DNA of 64,000 nucleotides from Voacanga thouarsii (lineage: Eukaryota > Streptophyta > Magnoliopsida > Gentianales > Apocynaceae), in the NCBI GenBank assembly GCA_026120185.1, contig JANUWF010001176.1:6891501-6955500 (forward strand). The letters are read 5' to 3'. How positions within the stretch are numbered: position 1 is the first letter of the stretch; every line of letters begins with the position of its first letter. The notes under the pieces are model-generated. The model did not search any database, was not told the DNA's origin, and saw only the letters and a list, made by a program, of their open reading frames with translations. A program made the position numbers and the translations under genes. Positions 48,649-62,130 of this stretch are shown piece by piece.

Positions 48649-51519
48649 TATACCTTTTTATTTCTTGAATTTTGAAAAAATGAAAGCTGGAAAACATTTT
48701 CAGCCATCACCTTTTAAGGATAGTGCTTTTCCAAATCAATGTTTTTAAATTCTAGGATATTAAAATAACAATGTAAAATTTATCTTTTGGAAATTGCTTA
48801 TTTATCTTTATTGAAACTTATTTAATCTTCTATGGCGATAATTTTCTGGAATATAGCAGCTTGAGTGTCGCCATTTTAGAGCTAATTTAGCTCAACAAAA
48901 ACTCTTATAGATAGGAGATAAACTTATCCAAAATATTTTCATATTATCTTTCATTTAAAACTAGAATATTATATATCTCAAACTAAAATTTTATCCTTTC
49001 TTTCTCTCAAAAATTCGGCCACATTACTTCTCTTTTTCTTTCATTATTTCAGCCACTTCATCTATCTTTTCTCTTATAATAAAGCCACCAAAAGTTATAT
49101 AGCAAAGTTGATTTTCTCTCCTAATTATTTCTTTTAACCGAAATTAGGAGACAAAAGAAAAAAAAATGAATTTTCTTTGAGATAAAACCTTTATCCTATC
49201 ATCAAACCTCTATCACATCTTTTGGAAATTTGAGTTATCCTAAACCTAAGTAAGAGGCCAAAAACCCCAGCTTTCCTATACACAATTTTGGCCATCACTA
49301 ACTTGCACACACACAAAATCATTCAAGCAAAACAAGACACTCTCATTCTTGCACCAAAACCGAACCAAGAATTCCTCTCAATCTCTTTCTTGATTTCTCT
49401 CATTTCTCGAGAGAAAAAAGCTAATACATACTTCTTCTTCTCCTTCTTTCATGTACTCAAACTACCACAAAAGGGAAAGACCAACCTTTGGTCATTGTTG
49501 GTCGTTTTGACACCAAAATGAAACCACACGACTTACTCACGTTTTCCCTTCCAAAGACCGAAACTCGTAGCCTTCAGTAAAGCACACTCCTTCTCCATCT
49601 TCCTCTCTAAAAAGAATAACGACCTTGATTCATTTCCCTTGTAAACACATGGACTCCTACCTTTTGGGACGAGCCTTTTATTTCTCTCAACCGAATCCAC
49701 AACAAGGTCACAAAAAAACCACCTTTTCATTCTTCTTTGGTTCACTCAAACAAAAGGCGACCCGAGACACTTACTAAGGAGTTAGAAAAAAGTGAATAGA
49801 TATACATTGAGTTGAGATTATGCCTATGTGTTAGATCTATAATACTGCCTTATTCGGTAGTGACCATGTTATAGTGATTGTTTGCGAAAGATAGCATCTT
49901 TGTATTGGATTGATTAATGCTACATTATTTATTTGTTAAATAGGAGATTTATGATACCTGGAAGTTATGATCTCAATACATTTAGAGACTTTGAACAATC
50001 TTGTGATATGAGTATGCAATTGGGGACATTATTGTTATTGTTTTGTGATCTATCTCAGTAATCCTAATAAATGCATAGCTTTTATTTGAGATTATCCTAT
50101 GGGTGATGAATGATTAAACATTATGGTTAAATTTATGATGATGTGATTAGAAGAAATTTATGTTATGTTATGATTGTATGATTGCATTGGGCTACATTGA
50201 TGAGATAGATTGACTTAAATTTTATCATGTGAACATTTAAGACAGTATGAGATCTAAGACTATTGTTATGGGGTAATAATGCTGTGATGAATTAGAAATG
50301 AGTATGTCTATTAGGATCTTAAATTCGACTGATTTGAATGGTTTTGATTATATTATGTTTTGGGTCATTTTGTGATTATATATTGTAATATGGTTTACAT
50401 AAAGGGCTTATCTAAGATGGAAAGTTAAGACGGCTAATATTCTTTTTCTATCTAAATTGATATAAGTAAATCCTTACATAAATCATTTTAATTAAAGTGT
50501 ATTGTTTGCAAGTCAAATGTGATTGGAAAATGTGCTTCTTATAAATTACTTGGATTGCAAACATAATATATCTATTAGTCAACTTTGTCAAATAAAGTTT
50601 TACAAAAATCTTTTTAGTCATAAAACAGTTTTCCTACAAACTACCTATTTCTTCCAATAAAGCATGTTAAAACTCACTTTGAAAAAACTATATTTGCAAT
50701 GCCAAGGTATTTGGAATTCATCAATTTGAACACGCTCTTTGAGCAAATACACGAACGTTGAGTATTTAATAAGGGTAGGCTGCTAGTTCTAACGTTCGAT
50801 AGTTAGCACAAGCCTTCCAATAGACGACTGCCTCTGGGGGTTAAACCCTAGCTGGAAAGGGAATCAGTACTAGTAAGTCGCCTAGTCCGAGCTAGCAGTA
50901 GTCTGTAATGATTGTTTGCTTGTAATGGCAATAAGTCCGGAGTGGACAATCGGATATTTGGGTGAGAGATAGAAGAGTATCTCATCCGGTGGGTTGTACA
51001 ACCATCACTAGCATGATGCACAAATTGTGGTGTCATGATTCGGAAGCGCTATAAGTGGAGTTTCACAGTTATGAATGGCTTATCTTTGTATTTTGTTACA
51101 ATATATGCAACTTTCTTCTTGTGTTTTGAAAGGTTGCTTTATGACTTGTAAATGCTTTTCTGATGTATTCTCAAAAGTGTATTCATGAAATTGTTTTAAA
51201 TTATTCAAAAGCACACACATTACTTACTGAGATATATTTCTCAAACTGTTTACATCATGTTTTCAAGGTAACACCAATTTGAGCAAATTGATAATCTTAG
51301 AGATTGAGGTGTTACTTATTACTATTTTGTACTTATCTTTGAGAGACAGTTGTTCGATATTTGTTTCAGACTTGTATAAGTTTTTTATTCAATTGTAATA
51401 AGTTATTTCATTCCTTTTGTCTAGAGATTTTGTTTTATACTTCATTTTAAAAACTCCTGGTCCTTTAAATAGGGTGACATTCCCGCTCTTCTTGGATACG
51501 TCTGTTATGGGATGTTACA

Positions 51520-52302
51520 ACGGCAGCTGCACAATGTGAGAGAGTGATTATAATAGTTTTAGCATTATGAAAATTCAGAATTTGCTAAAAAGAAAGAGAG
51601 TAAAACAGTGAAGCCTAAAGGAAACAAAAATGGCAGTTAATGAGAGGAGAAGTAGGATGATTTTTAGGGATTTCAAGCCTCAAAATCCCAGCATTGGTTT
51701 TTGATCCTGATGGCGATTTTTAGGAGGATTAGGAGTTTGAATTTACAACAAAAATCTTCTCCTAATCTGGTCCCCTAATTACAAATCCCAACTTGTATAG
51801 GAAGAGGAAAATTTGGGTAGTCTAGTATAACCGAGGGTAAAATTAGGGAATAGGATCTCATCAAGATGTTCCTACATGGAATTGGACTATAATTAGGTAT
51901 TATCAGCCCCAAAAGTGGCGGCCAATAAGAGAGAAAGTAGGAAATATTTCTATAAATGTCTTTCTTGATATTTATTAAGACAATATAAAGATATTAGCAC
52001 CTCAAGAGTGGCAGTCAAGATAAAAATTAAGAAAAGATTAGTTCCTTAATTTCCTAGAATAAATAAAGTACAAAATTTATTTAGAATAACTTGAAGTGGC
52101 GGCTAGGAAGAGACAAAATAGGAGCAAGATTTATCAAGATTGTTTCTTAATGTACATGATCAAAATTTGTAGGAGTTTGAACACTCTAAAAAGGTAGCAA
52201 AAATGGAAGAGTTCTAAGAGAAAATTTAAGAAGTTTAGAGTTCAAAATTCAATTGAAATTTTATTTTATTGTAAATTTTTCAAAATAAAATCCAACTCAC
52301 TA
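51520..52302 (-). mobile_element. Gypsy-type LTR copy ii, second segment
   Basis: Continuation of the LTR interrupted by copy iii. GGCGGC-type edges meet across copy iii, and phrases such as AAAAGTGGCGGCC resemble, in inverse, CTAGCCGCCATCTTGG of copy iii. It stops at TAATT (52298-52302), the target site of the copia element at 52303. Confidence 0.5.
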
Positions 52303-54027
52303 ATTTGTAGAAATTCCTTATGTAAAAACAAATTTGCACAGCAGAAAGAAAAACAAAAATTCCAAGCACGCGGATCACTTTTATGCATTAAAAGGAATCA
52401 AAATAGATGAGGAAAAATACCTTCCGGTGTCTCTGTAAAACAATAACTTTCTTCTGTTCTGAAGGCACGTTCCAACCAAAACACATAGATTGTCTTCTCT
52501 GTTGTTTCGTCAAAACACCACAACCCAAGTGTAAAATTGTCTCCAATATAGTCCATAAGAGAATGGCGCCCAAGAATCACCAGAGTTTTGTGCTAGCAAA
52601 ACTAAAACTGGCAGCTAGGTTTTTTGTTGTTTTTCCAAAAGAAGAAGATGAAGAGGAGCTCTTGATTTTTTTTTTCTTAAAAAAACTCTGTGTAATTCAC
52701 ACAAAAATTATAATCCCCCGGCATCTATATAATAAATATATATATGTATATCTCCGTATAAATTTTTGGTAATCAAAATTCATGATAAATATGGATTCTT
52801 TAATTGCCAATTAATATTATGAATTTTTGTTAATTATAATATGGCCACAAATTACAACTAATTATAATTCGACAACAACTTCTTTTTACAATCAACTCTG
52901 TAATGTTATCAAACAACATCTTGAATACCCAATCCTCTATTGTGTGTGACCTATTAGGTTTCTTGATCTATTGATAGCAAAATATGAATTAATCCAAATA
53001 TCTTTAAGATTAATAATCCTTAATAATTTTAGAATTAACTTATTTATTCTAATAATGATTGATTTATTAATTCTCTAATTAATAAATCCATATTCAACAG
53101 ATCATGAGCAGTATCTAACAACACATCATGACCACCCAAAAGTCCATAAAGTCAAGTGGTTTGACATGAACCTTTCAATAGCAAACAACAATGCAATAAA
53201 CTCCTTTCATCATACAATATCTCATTCTATTTTAAGTATGAAATTAGTACTAACTCCTTCCAGAATAATAAATTAAGTCTGACCCGAATATTTTAGTACG
53301 TGTTCACGAAATCCACTACTCATCATATGTATCAATTAGAACCATTTCCAATATATAATCTCCTTGGCTAAGGACTTCTCAAATAGTGATTCCTACAAGT
53401 GGCAGTGAGATATTCGCATTTACTATTAGGAGTGGTGAATCCTTTATGGATCATCTCAACTACTTATATTTGTTTCATATTATACCCAATATTCATCCCA
53501 TAGGCAGTCTTGTCAGAACTCTAGAGATTGAAATCAAAGTACAACACCTTTGGAGATCTTAAATCTAAGAATACTTACACATTTGCTATAATGAGATTCT
53601 ATCACTGGTACTAAATAGTTATCCATGTGATTATCTTATAGTCAAGTCATCCAATGTACTTGTCCATGTAACAAGTATCCATGTATTAACTTTGAGTATC
53701 ACAATACTCATAGATGTGAGAACCACCATTTGATCAAATTAGGAAGTATAATACATGCTAGTCTTAGCGTATTAATAATGTCATATCTTATTAATATTAC
53801 GATTAGGGATAATTTAAATACGAATATTATCCCATGTAGTAGGAACCCCACATCATGATCTCTATCATGATTTTCTTAACACAGTATTACATTTGGAATT
53901 TTATCTAACATTTATTTTACACGAAAGTATAAATAAAACAAATTGAAAGATAAAGAATACCTTATTTTATTTAATAATATACAATATACAGAATACATGT
54001 GATTGCCTCTAGGACATAACACTTACA
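52303..54027 (-). repeat. Copia-1 3' LTR
   Basis: 1725 bp; direct copy of 60181-61939. The frame at 52407-52772 is repeated in the other LTR and is not a gene. Confidence 0.9.
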
Positions 54028-54040
54028 AACTTCCACTTGT
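54028..54040 (-). other. Copia-1 polypurine tract
   Basis: Minus strand ACAAGTGGAAGTT directly precedes the 3' LTR (TGTAAGTG), the position of the plus-strand primer. Confidence 0.6.
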
Positions 54041-54074
54041 ACTAGATCCAATCATTCATGTATCTAATACCTAA

Positions 54075-57000
54075 TGATTCAACAAGTCTGTCATGTTTCT
54101 TTTAGATAGTGCTTTTGTAAACGGATCAGCTATATTCTCATCAATGGAAACTCTCTCTATCTTTACATCCTGTCTATTTATGATTTTCCTAATCAAATGA
54201 AAACATCTAAGTATATGCTTGGATCATTGGTGAGATCTTGGCCATTTTGCTTGTGCAATAACTCAATTGTTGTCACAATATAGAGATATTGGTTCAGCAA
54301 CATTGGGAACCACTCCAAACTCCATTACGAACTTCTTAATCCAAACAACTTCCTTAGCTGCTTCAGAAGTGACTATGTACTCAACTTCAGTTATTGAGTT
54401 GACAATAGTATCTTATTTGAAATTATTCCAACTTATTGTTCCTCCACACAACATAAACACATAGCCAGACTGTGATTTGAAATAATCTTTATCAGATTAA
54501 AAATTAACATCAGTACACCCATTTATTTTCAAATCACCTCCTTCATATAGTAAAAATATATCCTTAGTCCTTCGCAAGTACTTAAGGATATTCTTCACAG
54601 CTGCCCAATGTCCCTCACCAGGGTCAGATTGGTATCTGCTCGTCAAATTGAGAGCACAAGATACATCGGACCTAATACATATCATAGCATACATGATGGA
54701 TCTAATTGTAGAAATATATAGAATCCTACTCATGTGATCCTTTTCAATTTGTATCTTTGGAGATATTGACTTTGAAAGGCTTATCCTCTGGGACATGGGC
54801 AATAATCCTCTTTTGGATTGATACATGCTTAACCTCTTTAACACTTTATCTATGTATATAGACTGTGAAATACTTAGCAACCTTTTTGACCTGTTTCTAT
54901 AAATCCTAATTTCAAAAATATAGATTGCATACCCAAGGTTTTTCATGGAGAATTTCTTGAACAACCAAACTTTTACTGACTGAATGATAGATACATAATT
55001 TCCTATTAAATATACCATCTACATAAAATAATAAGAAAACTACTGCACTCCTACTAACCTTCTTGTATACCCAAGGTTCATCCATATTTTGAATGAAACC
55101 AAACTCTTTAATTATTTCATCAAAACGGATGTTCCAACTCCTAGAAACTTGCTTAAGTCCATAAATAGACATTTGTAACTTGCACACTTTTGTACTATCA
55201 TTGGACATGAAACTCTCAAACTGTGTCATATACACTTCCTCAATCAAGTTTCCATTTAGGAAAGTTTTTTTTCACATCCATTTGTCAGATCTTATAATCA
55301 TAATGAGCTGCAACGGCTAGGAGTATTCTGATGGATTTCAGTATAGCAATTGGTGAGAATGTTTCATCATAGTCAATACCATGTTATTGACGATAACCCT
55401 TAACCACCAGTCGTGCTTTATAGATAACTAGATTACCATCCATGTCGATTTTCTTCTTGAAAACCCATTTGTACCCAATATGTTTAATTCCTTTGAGTGG
55501 ATTAACTAGAGTCCATACTTGGTTGTCATACATGGAATCCATCTCTAATTTCATGGTTTTAAGCCATTTGTCAGATTCTGAACTATTTAGAACTTCCTTA
55601 CAAGTAATAAGCTCATCATCATCTATAAGTAATACGTCATTGTGGTCATTAATGAGAAATCTATATCTCTCAGGTACCACACGTATCATACTCGACCTAC
55701 GAGGTTCTTCTGTAGTTGAAAGTTCATCTATTCTTTTAATAGATGTGGGATCAGACGGTTGATCTTTATTTGTTTGTTCTTCTTAAACTTCACTAAATTT
55801 AATCTTATTCCCACTATCCCCTTTAAGCCAGTGCTCTTTCTCTAAAAAGATAGCATGTTTCAAAACAAACACTTTATTTTCGGAAGGGAGATAGAAGTAA
55901 TATCAGAAAGATTCTTTCGGATAACTCACAAACAAACACTTGTCAGATTTACCGTCAAGTTTGTCTGACTGTGGCCTTTTTGACAAAGGTAGGGCAACCC
56001 CATACTCTTAAGTGAGATAACTTTGGTTTCTTACCAAAGAACATCTCAAATAGGGTAGTATCAACTATTTTTGTTAGAACTCTGTTTAGAACATAAACAG
56101 AAGTCTCTAGTGCGTACCCACAAAATGATTTTGATAAGTCTACAGAAGCTATCATGGTCCATACCATGTCTAAAAGGGTTCGATTCCTTTTCTCATATAC
56201 ACCATTATGTTGAGGTGTATGTAGTGGAGTCCATTGAGATAATATCCCATTATCTCTAAGATAATCTTGAAACTCTTAGCATAATTATTCATCTCCTCGA
56301 TCAGATCTTAAAGTTTTAATACTTTTTTCAATTTGTTTCTTCACTTCATTCTTGAAGTCTTTGAACTTTCAAAAGTTTCAGATTTGTATTTCATTAAATA
56401 CAAATACCCATATCATGAATAATCATCGATAAAGGTTATGAAAAAGTAATAACCTTCTCTTGATTGTATGGATATTGGGCCACATACATCAAAATGTATA
56501 AGTGCTAATGACTCTTTGACCCTTTCTCATTTTCTAGAAAAAAAAAAAGAGTTTAGCCATTTTACTAAGTAAATAAGACTTACATATGCCATATGATTCT
56601 CATAATCAAATGACCCTAAGTCACTCAACTTGTGTAACTTAAAAATGCGATTCTCATTTATATGGCCTAAACGACAATGTTACACATGAGATGAGATTGA
56701 ATTATCTATCCTTAGTTTCTTATTTTTTACATTGAGAATTGGATTATCCATGTTTAGAACATATAAACCATTAACCAAAGTTGTAGAACATAATGAATAT
56801 CATTCAATGAAAAAGAATAACATTTATTCTTAAAAATTAAATGAAATCCATACAAGTCTAACTACGCAATTGAGATAATATTTTTTAATAAAATTAGTAC
56901 ATAAGAATAATTTTGAAATTCTAAAACTAATCTTGAAGGCAGTTGTAGCTTGTAAATCCCCACAGCAAGTGCAGTAACCTTTACTCTATTTGTAGTACAT

Positions 57001-57130
57001 AGGTTCACGCCACCCTTCTCAAACTTTCTATTGTCCTTTAGTCCTCGCAAATTAGTGTACAAATGAGATTCACATCCGGTATCTAATACCCATATTCATT
57101 TCTAAAGGAAGTATTAATTTCAATCATTAA
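54075..57130 (-). pseudogene. Copia-1 pol pseudogene (integrase, RT, RNase H)
   Basis: Minus strand, in order: pre-integrase part (57062-56862), integrase core and its end (about 56860-55955, with VYVLNRV and MFFGKKPKLSHLRVWGCPTFVK), linker, reverse transcriptase (55689-54900: WLKTMKLEMDSMYDNQVWTLV, GYKWVFKKK, KARLVVKGY, SIYGLKQVSRSWNIRFDE; the active-site box reads YVDG where the family has YVDD), thumb/connection (55018-54497: AVKNILKYLRRTKD), RNase H (about 54495-54075: SITEVEYI, FTKALSK). The domain order (integrase before RT) identifies Ty1/copia. Frameshifts and stops separate nearly every block. Confidence 0.85.
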
Positions 57131-57185
57131 CATACTAGGAGTAGAAGTAGAAATGCTCGCAAGCTTCTCTTTCTACTTCTTTTTC

Positions 57186-57960
57186 TTGACGGTCTCCAAA
57201 TAAGCTATGTAGTTACATCTCCAATGGCCCATCTTTCCACAATGATGGCATAAGCCTTTGGTGGCTGCCTCTTTTTTTTTTTTTCACACCACCTTTGGGC
57301 TTAGTATAAGCCTTCTTCTTCTTTTTAGGAACTTTCTTCCTAGAAGAGGAAGATTCTACCAACATAACTGTTTTGGATTTCTTTTTCATGGAGGACTCCT
57401 CAGTTTTGAAAAGATTAATCAACTCTGGTATAGTAGACTCAATCTTGTTTATCTGGTAGTTAATCACAAATTGTGAAAAATTATTTGGTAAAGATTGCAG
57501 AATTAATTCGATACTTAATTACTTGTCTATCACAAAACCAAAAGACCCGAGCTTCTTAATTAAACCCAACATTTTCAACCCATGAGTGGCCACAGAAGTA
57601 TCCTTAGGCATCTTCGAACAGAACTGTTGTTTTGATATCTCATATCTTTCTATTCTAGCTTGGGCATCGAATAGCTCTCGAAAATGTAATATAATCGAGT
57701 AAGCATCCATATGCTCGTACTGTTTTTGCAGTTCAGGAGTCATTGACGCCAATATCATACAGGATGTCGTGTCACTGTCTATTTTATGCTTCTTGTGGAC
57801 AACATGCTCATCAATATGAGCATCTTGAGTTGATGGTGGCGGAATAGGAGTCTCTAACACGTAGAACAACTTTTTCGACTAGAAAATAATTTTCAAGTTT
57901 TTATACCAATCGAGAAAGTTTGTTTCAGTTAGTTTGTTGGTTTTTAAGATGCTATGTAAG
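57186..57960 (-). pseudogene. Copia-1 gag pseudogene
   Basis: 57869-57519 encodes the UBN2-type gag core (SCMILASMTPELQKQYEHMDAY, FDAQARIERYEISKQQF). 57467-57213 encodes the basic C-terminal part (KKVPKKKKKAYTKPKGG). A degraded CCHC knuckle follows near 57180-57250. Broken by stops. Confidence 0.75.
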
Positions 57961-57969
57961 TTTAAGTTG

Positions 57970-60166
57970 GTCGACATGATGCAGATGACCTAGATGTAAA
58001 GATAAAGAAAATTAGTTAACTGTGTATGCACATTTAATGCAGATAATTAAATATTAAATTAAGCGCATTATTATTCCACTGTTTTACTCAAACTAATAGC
58101 CCCCACTATTGATTCGAAAAAATCCGTTGAAAGCTTTCATAATGGACTGCTATCCAAATTTCTCAAGAATGACCTTAAGTTAGCCCAACAAGCCACCCTT
58201 AAGTTCAATGGTAAGTATCCAATACTAATTATATCGTATGTAATTACCATATCATTGGATGATTAACATCTTTTAATCCTAAAGCTTTTAAGCTAACCGA
58301 ATCTTGCCTATAATTTTCTTTATGCTTGAGTTAGCCCAACCAGGATAAAGAAATTCCCAACTCATTAATTAGGAATTTAAAATTTCATAGTTTAAACATG
58401 CTCAATGTCAAGTATGCTTGGATTGGTCTCGAAAAATGACTCTCATTCTTACTATATCAATGGAAGGCATTAGGTTTAATTTTAATTGGGGGATTTGTGA
58501 TATTTATGTTTTAGAGATAGCATGCATAATATCATCATATCCATACATTGCACAATAATAATGTGGTTTGGTTATGGACTTTACTAGATTAATTTCTTTG
58601 AGTCACAAGGAAAATTAATTTGGCCAATCCTAAGTGTTTATGCATGATATAAGAAGAAAACCTTACCATCCTCCTTTTAGTCTTGATCATCTTCTCCTGA
58701 AGTTGTAATAAATTTCATTCTATCTAAACTATATAATCTAATTATATAAAATTCTAATATAAAAATCTCGAGTTACATTCGATAGGAGTTAGATAAGAAG
58801 AGAAATTTACACAAGAAAAATAAAGAAGGCAGGACTCGCAGGCCCTCTTTTAATTCAAAATCAAAGTGATAAAATGCATGAATAATTTAATTAGGTCCAT
58901 AGACCATAACCAAACCACCATACTAATTTTATGTTCAAAATAAAATTAAACATAGCAAATAATTCCAAAATCATTATTTTGAAAAATATAAATTCTAAAA
59001 TCAATATTTTAGAACATATATTAATTCCTAAAAGTAATTCCAAAATCACTATTTAAAAAAATAGAATAAATTCTAAAATCACTATTTTAGAAAATATATT
59101 AATTGCTAAAATCATATTTTAGGAATTAAAATATTATATAATCTAAAATTAATATTTTAAAAAATATATTAATTGCTAAATTCGTATTTAAGAAATTAAA
59201 ATAATATATAACCTAAAATTATTATTTTAAAAAATATATTATTTTTCCAAAACAAAATTTTTGGAAAAATATATATTAGTCCCGAAGTATAAACTTTGGC
59301 GAAAATGTGGGCATTAGCTAAAAGAAACAAAAAGTTGAATCATGGGCCACTACACTAGAAGACGAAACAAGGGGGAAAAGGAAAAATGTTCTTTTTTTTT
59401 TTTTATAATAACAAGTTGCATCCTCCCAAGGATTGAAAAAGAAAAACCCAGCGAGTTGCAAATCTAGGAGCCTAGTCCGGGCAAGCCGTGGCTTGGACCA
59501 AACAATTTTTTTTTTTTTTCGTTTTTCTTCTTCGTCTTTCCTAGAAACAATTTTTGGAAAAAGAAAAAACTTTAAGACTTTTGCAACAATTTCAAAGAAC
59601 AATTCTCTGAGACATTTCAATTTTTCTGTTCTATGAACTCATTCAAATCTATTCAGTAAAACCAAACAGAACAAAAAAAAAAAAAAGGACACATTTTTAG
59701 AAAAATATGTTTTCCCTTTTAATTGCAGAACAAAATAACCCAGAAATTTGTTTTGTTTTGTTTTTTTTTTTTTGCAAGAAGAATTAACACCATTAATTCT
59801 TGTTTAAAACCATTTTCTGTAATTTTTACAGAAGCCATACTTTGTTGCAACCATAGCCCACAGAATTTTTTTTTTTTTCTTTCACAAACAAGCTATATTC
59901 TAAACAATTTCAGAAAACAATAGAGACTCAAACTTGAAACGAATTTCACAAGATTCAATCACAGAAACAATTTCTATAATTCATCCTTATACATGAAACG
60001 GTTTTCAGGCATAAGAAAAACTCCAAAATCCTTGAAACAATTTCAATAAATGGGCTAAAAATGTTTTCAGTTGACATGCATGCATGAAACAATTTTCACA
60101 GATTAATAGAGACTTCAATGAACCATATTTCATGGCCAAATATACAACCCATTAACGCATAAAATG
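57970..60166 (-). other. Copia-1 untranslated leader, no gene
   Basis: 2.2 kb between gag and primer site. AT-rich, with a degenerate repeat of AAATTCTAAAATCA-ATATTTTAGAA type at about 58950-59260 and several poly-T/poly-A runs at 59390-59880. The frames at 59318-59923 come from these runs. Confidence 0.6.
58950..59260. repeat. Degenerate AT-rich repeat in copia-1 leader
   Basis: Variants of TTCTAAAATCA-TATTTTAGAAAATATATTAATT recur about seven times at 40-60-base spacing. Confidence 0.65.
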
Positions 60167-60167
60167 T

Positions 60168-60179
60168 GCTCTAATACCA
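60168..60179 (-). other. Copia-1 primer-binding site (initiator Met tRNA)
   Basis: Minus strand TGGTATTAGAGC, one mismatch from TGGTATCAGAGC, the complement of the plant initiator-Met tRNA 3' end. One base separates it from the 5' LTR. Confidence 0.85.
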
Positions 60180-60180
60180 C

Positions 60181-60599
60181 TGTAGGAATTCCCCATGCAA
60201 AAACAGATTTGCGTAGCAGAAAGAAAAACAGGAATTCCAAGCACAAGAATCACTCTTATGCATTAAAAGGAATCAAAATAGGTGAGGAAAAATGCCTTCC
60301 AATGTCTCTGTAAAGCAATAATTTTCTTCTGTTCTAAAAGCACAATCCAGCCAAAACACAGAGATTGTCTTCTCTGTTGTTTCGTCAAAACACCACAACC
60401 CAAATGTAGGATTGTCTCCAATATAGTCCACACAAGAATGGCGCTCAAGAATCACCAGAGTTTTGTGCTAGCAAAACAAAAACTGGCAGCTAGGTTTTCT
60501 ATTGTTTTTCTAGAAGAAGATGATGAAGGGGAGCTCTCGATTTTTTTTTCTTAAAAAAACTCTCTGTGCAATTCACACAAAAATTATAATCCCCGGCAT

Positions 60600-60652
<53 letters not shown>

Positions 60653-61939
60653 GTGTAAATTTTTGGTAATCAAAATCCATGATAAATATAGATTCTTTAA
60701 TTACCAATTAATATTATGAATTTTTGTTAATTATAATATGGCCACAAATTACAACTAATTATAATTCAATAACAACAACTTCTTCTTTTTACAATCAACT
60801 CTATAATGTTATCAAATAACATCTTAAATACCCAATCCTTTATTGTGTGTGACTTATTAGGTTTTCCGATCTATTGATAGCAAAATATAAATTAATCTAA
60901 ATATATTTAAGATTAATAATCTTTAATAATTTTAAAATTAACTTATTAATTCTAATAAGGATTAATTTATTAATTCTCTAATTAATAAATTCATATTCAG
61001 CAGATCATGAGCAATATCTAACAATACATCATGACCACCCAAAAGTCCAGAAAGTCAAGTGGTTTAACATTAACATTTCAATAGCAAACAATAGTATAAT
61101 AAACTCATTTCACCATACAATATCTCATTCGGTTTAGAGTAAGAAATTAGTGTCAACACTCCTTTCAGAATAATAAATTAATTCTAGCATGAATATTTTA
61201 GTACTTGTTCACAGAATCCACTACTCATCATATGTATCAATTGGAACCATTTCCAATATACAATCGTCTTGGCTAAGGACTTCTTGAGTAGTAATTTCGG
61301 CCGTAAGATATTCACCTCTACTATTAAGAGTGATGAATTCTTTATTGATCATTTTAACTACTTATATTTGCTTCATGTTGTACCTAATATCCATCTCATA
61401 GGTGGTCTTGTCAAGACTTTAGACATTGGAATCAAAGTCCAACAGTTAGCAAATAAAGTACCTTAGAGATTTCAAGTCTAACGATACTTGCACATTTGCT
61501 ATGATAAGATTCTATCACTGGCACTAAATACTTATCCAAATGACTATCTTATAGTCAAACTATCCAATGTACTTGTTCATGTAACAAATATCCACGTGTT
61601 AATTTTGAATATCACAATACTCACGAATATGAGAATCACCGTCTAATCAAATCAAGAAGTATAATACGTACTAGTCTTAGCGTATTAATAATGTCCTATC
61701 TCATTAATACTACGACTATGGATAATTTAAGTACGAACACTATCCCGTGTAGTAGGAACTCCACATCATGATCTCTATCATGATTTTCTTAACATAATGT
61801 TGCACTTGAGACTTTATTTAATAGTTATTTTACACGAAAGTATAAATAAAACAAACTGAAATATAAAGAATGCCTTATTTTATTTAAGAATGCACAATAT
61901 ACAGAATACATGTAATTGCTCTAGGGCATACCACTAACA
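60181..61939 (-). repeat. Copia-1 5' LTR
   Basis: 1759 bp; copy of 52303-54027. It contains an (AT)n(GT)n microsatellite at 60604-60656 that is shorter in the other LTR. Confidence 0.9.
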
Positions 61940-61944
61940 TAATT

Positions 61945-62130
61945 ATCCTTATTTTCCCCATAATCTTAGGTTTTTAAGAAAAACTAGCCAAAATCCCTTC
62001 AAAAGCTATAATTCAAATTTCATCCACACAAAATATTTACAATGCAAGTAATTAAAATAATGACTCCCAATATTACCAATTCATAAAATTAAATAGAATA
62101 CCCAATCAAGCAAATTCAAATATTCATATC
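61945..62130 (-). mobile_element. Probable last segment of gypsy-type LTR copy ii
   Basis: Lies between the copia-1 target duplication and the point where copia-2 homology resumes. Assigned by position. The expected reverse-complement start (GGGTATTACA) is not seen, so the border is unresolved. Confidence 0.3.

Larger units (their letters stand above)
47988..51519 (+). mobile_element. Gypsy-type solo LTR copy iii, 3.5 kb
   Basis: Starts TGTAATACCCTGACC and ends GGGATGTTACA. The last 80 bases and the block near 50750-51010 match copies i and ii. Flanking 5-base sites are GTGGC and ACGGC (3 of 5 equal), so the target duplication is only suggestive. No primer site, polypurine tract or internal genes are seen, hence a solo LTR. 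It lies inside copy ii in opposite orientation. Confidence 0.65.
52303..61939 (-). mobile_element. Structurally complete Ty1/copia retrotransposon (copia-1), 9.6 kb
   Basis: Two LTRs (52303-54027 and 60181-61939) in the same orientation, each starting TGTAG and ending CA, about 90 percent identical over the first 280 bases by eye. It is flanked by a perfect TAATT target duplication (52298-52302 and 61940-61944). The coding strand is minus, so the right LTR is the 5' LTR. A primer site and a purine tract are present at the expected places. The internal gag-pol frame is broken many times; the copy is old and inactive. Confidence 0.92.

Noticed and set aside
60282..60554. Small frame repeated at 52407-52772, suggesting a conserved small gene
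   Set aside because: The two copies are the two LTRs of copia-1; the divergence shows frameshifts and no coding pattern.
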